Shown here: positions 5,156-5,566 of the stretch, piece by piece
How the letters are laid out: each line of letters starts with the position of its first letter
Position numbering within the stretch: position 1 is the stretch's first letter
Origin: Mycobacterium sp.
GTDB lineage: Bacteria; Actinomycetota; Actinomycetes; Mycobacteriales; Mycobacteriaceae
Length of the DNA: 5,566 bases
Direction: 5' to 3'
Assembly (NCBI GenBank): GCA_028706695.1
Contig: JAQTVU010000199.1
Span: 1-5,566, forward strand
The notes under the pieces: generated by a model
What the model was told of the DNA's origin: nothing
The model's database searches: none
What the model saw: the letters and a program-made list of their open reading frames with translations, nothing else
Position numbers and translations under genes: made by a program

Positions 5156-5170
5156 GACGCCCGGTCTTAG
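5152..5170 (+). terminator. 7-bp inverted repeat over the stop codon, possible terminator
   Basis: CTAAGAC (5152-5158), loop GCCCG, and GTCTTAG (5164-5170) form a perfect 7-bp stem that contains the TAA stop of the membrane-protein gene. No T-run follows, so efficient intrinsic termination is doubtful. It may be a U-less terminator, an mRNA 3' stabiliser or part of a paired operator with the 18-bp palindrome it touches. Confidence 0.45.
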
Positions 5171-5216
5171 AAGTCGCCTCGGCGCGCGGCTGTGAAGCGG
5201 GCCGCTCGGTATCACT

Positions 5217-5222
5217 TATGAT
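5217..5222 (+). promoter_or_regulatory. candidate pheS promoter -10 box (TATGAT)
   Basis: TATGAT differs from the consensus TATAAT at one base, unusually good for this GC-rich region. A start near 5227-5231 would give a leader of about 110 nt before pheS. The -35 is poor: GAAGCG lies at 17-bp spacing and TGTGAA at 20. It would give pheST transcription independent of the cyclase unit. Confidence 0.5.
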
Positions 5223-5346
5223 CGGCACTCGACCCGCGGTGCCGCGCGCAGGCCCGCCCGGCGACGCTGCGGGCAGCCCGGACAACCCGTCAGCAAGGCC
5301 AGCAAGGCCAGCAAGGCCAGCAAGGAGAATGTCGCCGCGTGGGTGA
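5218..5346 (+). CDS. possible leader ORF overlapping the pheS start
   Basis: ATG at 5218 opens 42 codons (MIGTRPAVPRAG..., Pro/Ala/Arg-rich, with three ARP units from the 9-bp repeat) that end in TGA at 5344-5346, overlapping the pheS GTG (5339) by 8 bases. If the TATGAT box is the real promoter, the ATG would not be transcribed. The in-frame GTG at 5239 (35 codons) or ATG at 5329 (MSPRG) would then be the available starts. The overlap would allow translational coupling. There are no phenylalanine codons, so a pheST-type Phe attenuator peptide is not supported. May be chance. Confidence 0.2.
   Translation: MIGTRPAVPRAGPPGDAAGSPDNPSARPARPARPARRMSPRG
5291..5325. repeat. 9-bp tandem repeat ending in the pheS Shine-Dalgarno
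   Basis: CAGCAAGGC occurs three times in perfect tandem (5291-5299, 5300-5308, 5309-5317), with a fourth copy CAGCAAGG (5318-5325) whose end forms the AAGGAG Shine-Dalgarno of pheS. Every unit thus carries an AAGG core. Copy number could vary by slippage, changing leader length and the number of weak ribosome docking sites. Confidence 0.85.
5322..5327 (+). promoter_or_regulatory. pheS Shine-Dalgarno (AAGGAG)
   Basis: AAGGAG lies 11 nt before GTG at 5339, slightly longer than the usual spacing, and only 1 nt before the out-of-frame ATG at 5329. The next possible in-frame codons give no better start, so it supports GTG 5339 as the pheS start. Confidence 0.7.
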
Positions 5347-5566
5347 GCAGCCCGTCGATCTGTCGCCGGAAGCGCTGGACGCGGCGATCAACGCCGCCCG
5401 GCGGGCCATCGCACGCGCCGACGACCTGGACGCGTTGGCACGCGTCAAGACCGAGCACCTCGGCGACCGTTCGCCGCTGGCCCTGGCGCGACAAGCGCTG
5501 GGCGCCGTGCCCAAGGAGCAGCGCGCCGATGCCGGTAAGCGCGTCAACGCCGCGCGCGCCGAGGCG
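5339..5566 (+). CDS. pheS: phenylalanyl-tRNA synthetase alpha subunit, N-terminus, partial
   Basis: PheS is the catalytic subunit of the alpha2-beta2 synthetase that charges tRNA-Phe in the cytoplasm. The 76 codons visible before the right edge encode the N-terminal helical arm that contacts tRNA. They run from MGEQPVDLSPEAL through LARVKTEHLGDRSPLALARQAL and PKEQRADAGKRVNAAR, a typical alpha-subunit pattern with the conserved Lys-Thr-Glu-His-Leu-Gly and Lys-Glu-Arg-like stretches. The aminoacylation domain lies outside the window. GTG at 5339 is chosen because AAGGAG lies 11 nt upstream and the N-terminus matches the mycobacterial form I remember. pheT presumably follows. The 183-bp gap from the membrane-protein gene, with a good -10 box, suggests its own promoter. 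Confidence 0.93.
   Translation, partial: MGEQPVDLSPEALDAAINAARRAIARADDLDALARVKTEHLGDRSPLALARQALGAVPKEQRADAGKRVNAARAEA

Noticed and set aside
4691..5215. Minus-strand ORF rich in Arg/Pro/Gln opposite the membrane-protein gene
   Set aside because: The composition is typical of an antisense shadow of a hydrophobic GC-rich gene.
4573..5346. Plus-strand 257-codon ORF reaching into pheS
   Set aside because: It is an alternative frame of the membrane-protein gene. Only its last part (5218-5346) is noted, as a weak leader-ORF candidate.
5218..5346. pheST-type phenylalanine attenuator peptide
   Set aside because: The small ORF contains no Phe codon, and no terminator with a T-run follows it.

Overview
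The window is a high-GC segment of a Mycobacterium chromosome, carrying the translation and lysyl-phospholipid gene block known in M. tuberculosis as lysX–infC–rpmI–rplT–tsnR–Rv1647–Rv1648–pheS. The assignment rests on proteins recognised by sequence pattern: LysX N-terminus, IF3, L35, L20, TsnR, a class III cyclase and the PheS N-terminus. Promoter architecture agrees (TANNNT -10 boxes, one apparently leaderless GTG gene). The species cannot be settled from sequence alone.

Layout. Bases 1-707 (minus strand) hold the first ~235 codons of lysX, the membrane part of the bifunctional lysyl-tRNA synthetase/lysylphosphatidylglycerol synthase. Bases 708-1173 are a divergent intergenic region with a probable infC promoter, a ~275-nt infC leader, short upstream ORFs, a textbook intrinsic terminator (1064-1087) and a hairpin that can mask the infC ribosome-binding site. 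Bases 1174-2491 encode IF3 (from a non-canonical ATC start), L35 and L20. Bases 2543-3334 encode the SpoU-type RNA methyltransferase TsnR. After a short spacer with 12-bp repeats and a strong leaderless-type promoter comes a class III adenylyl cyclase (3413-4345). Three bases later begins a polytopic membrane protein with a possible rhomboid-like Ser/His pair (4349-5155). Its 3' end lies inside a perfect 18-bp palindrome followed by a second inverted repeat. Bases 5156-5338 form the pheS leader, with a -10-like box, a small overlapping ORF and four copies of a 9-bp repeat that ends in the Shine-Dalgarno. The window closes with the first 76 codons of pheS.

How they work together. infC-rpmI-rplT is the classical IF3/L35/L20 operon. 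In other bacteria it is controlled by L20 (leader or translational operator) and by IF3 acting on its own rare start codon. The attenuator-like leader, the ATC start and the RBS-masking hairpin suggest comparable multilayer control here, possibly with different RNA parts. The cyclase and membrane protein look like a two-gene unit with its own promoter, inserted functionally between the translation genes and pheS. The Rv1645c and PE17 genes I recall between tsnR and the cyclase in M. tuberculosis are absent here.
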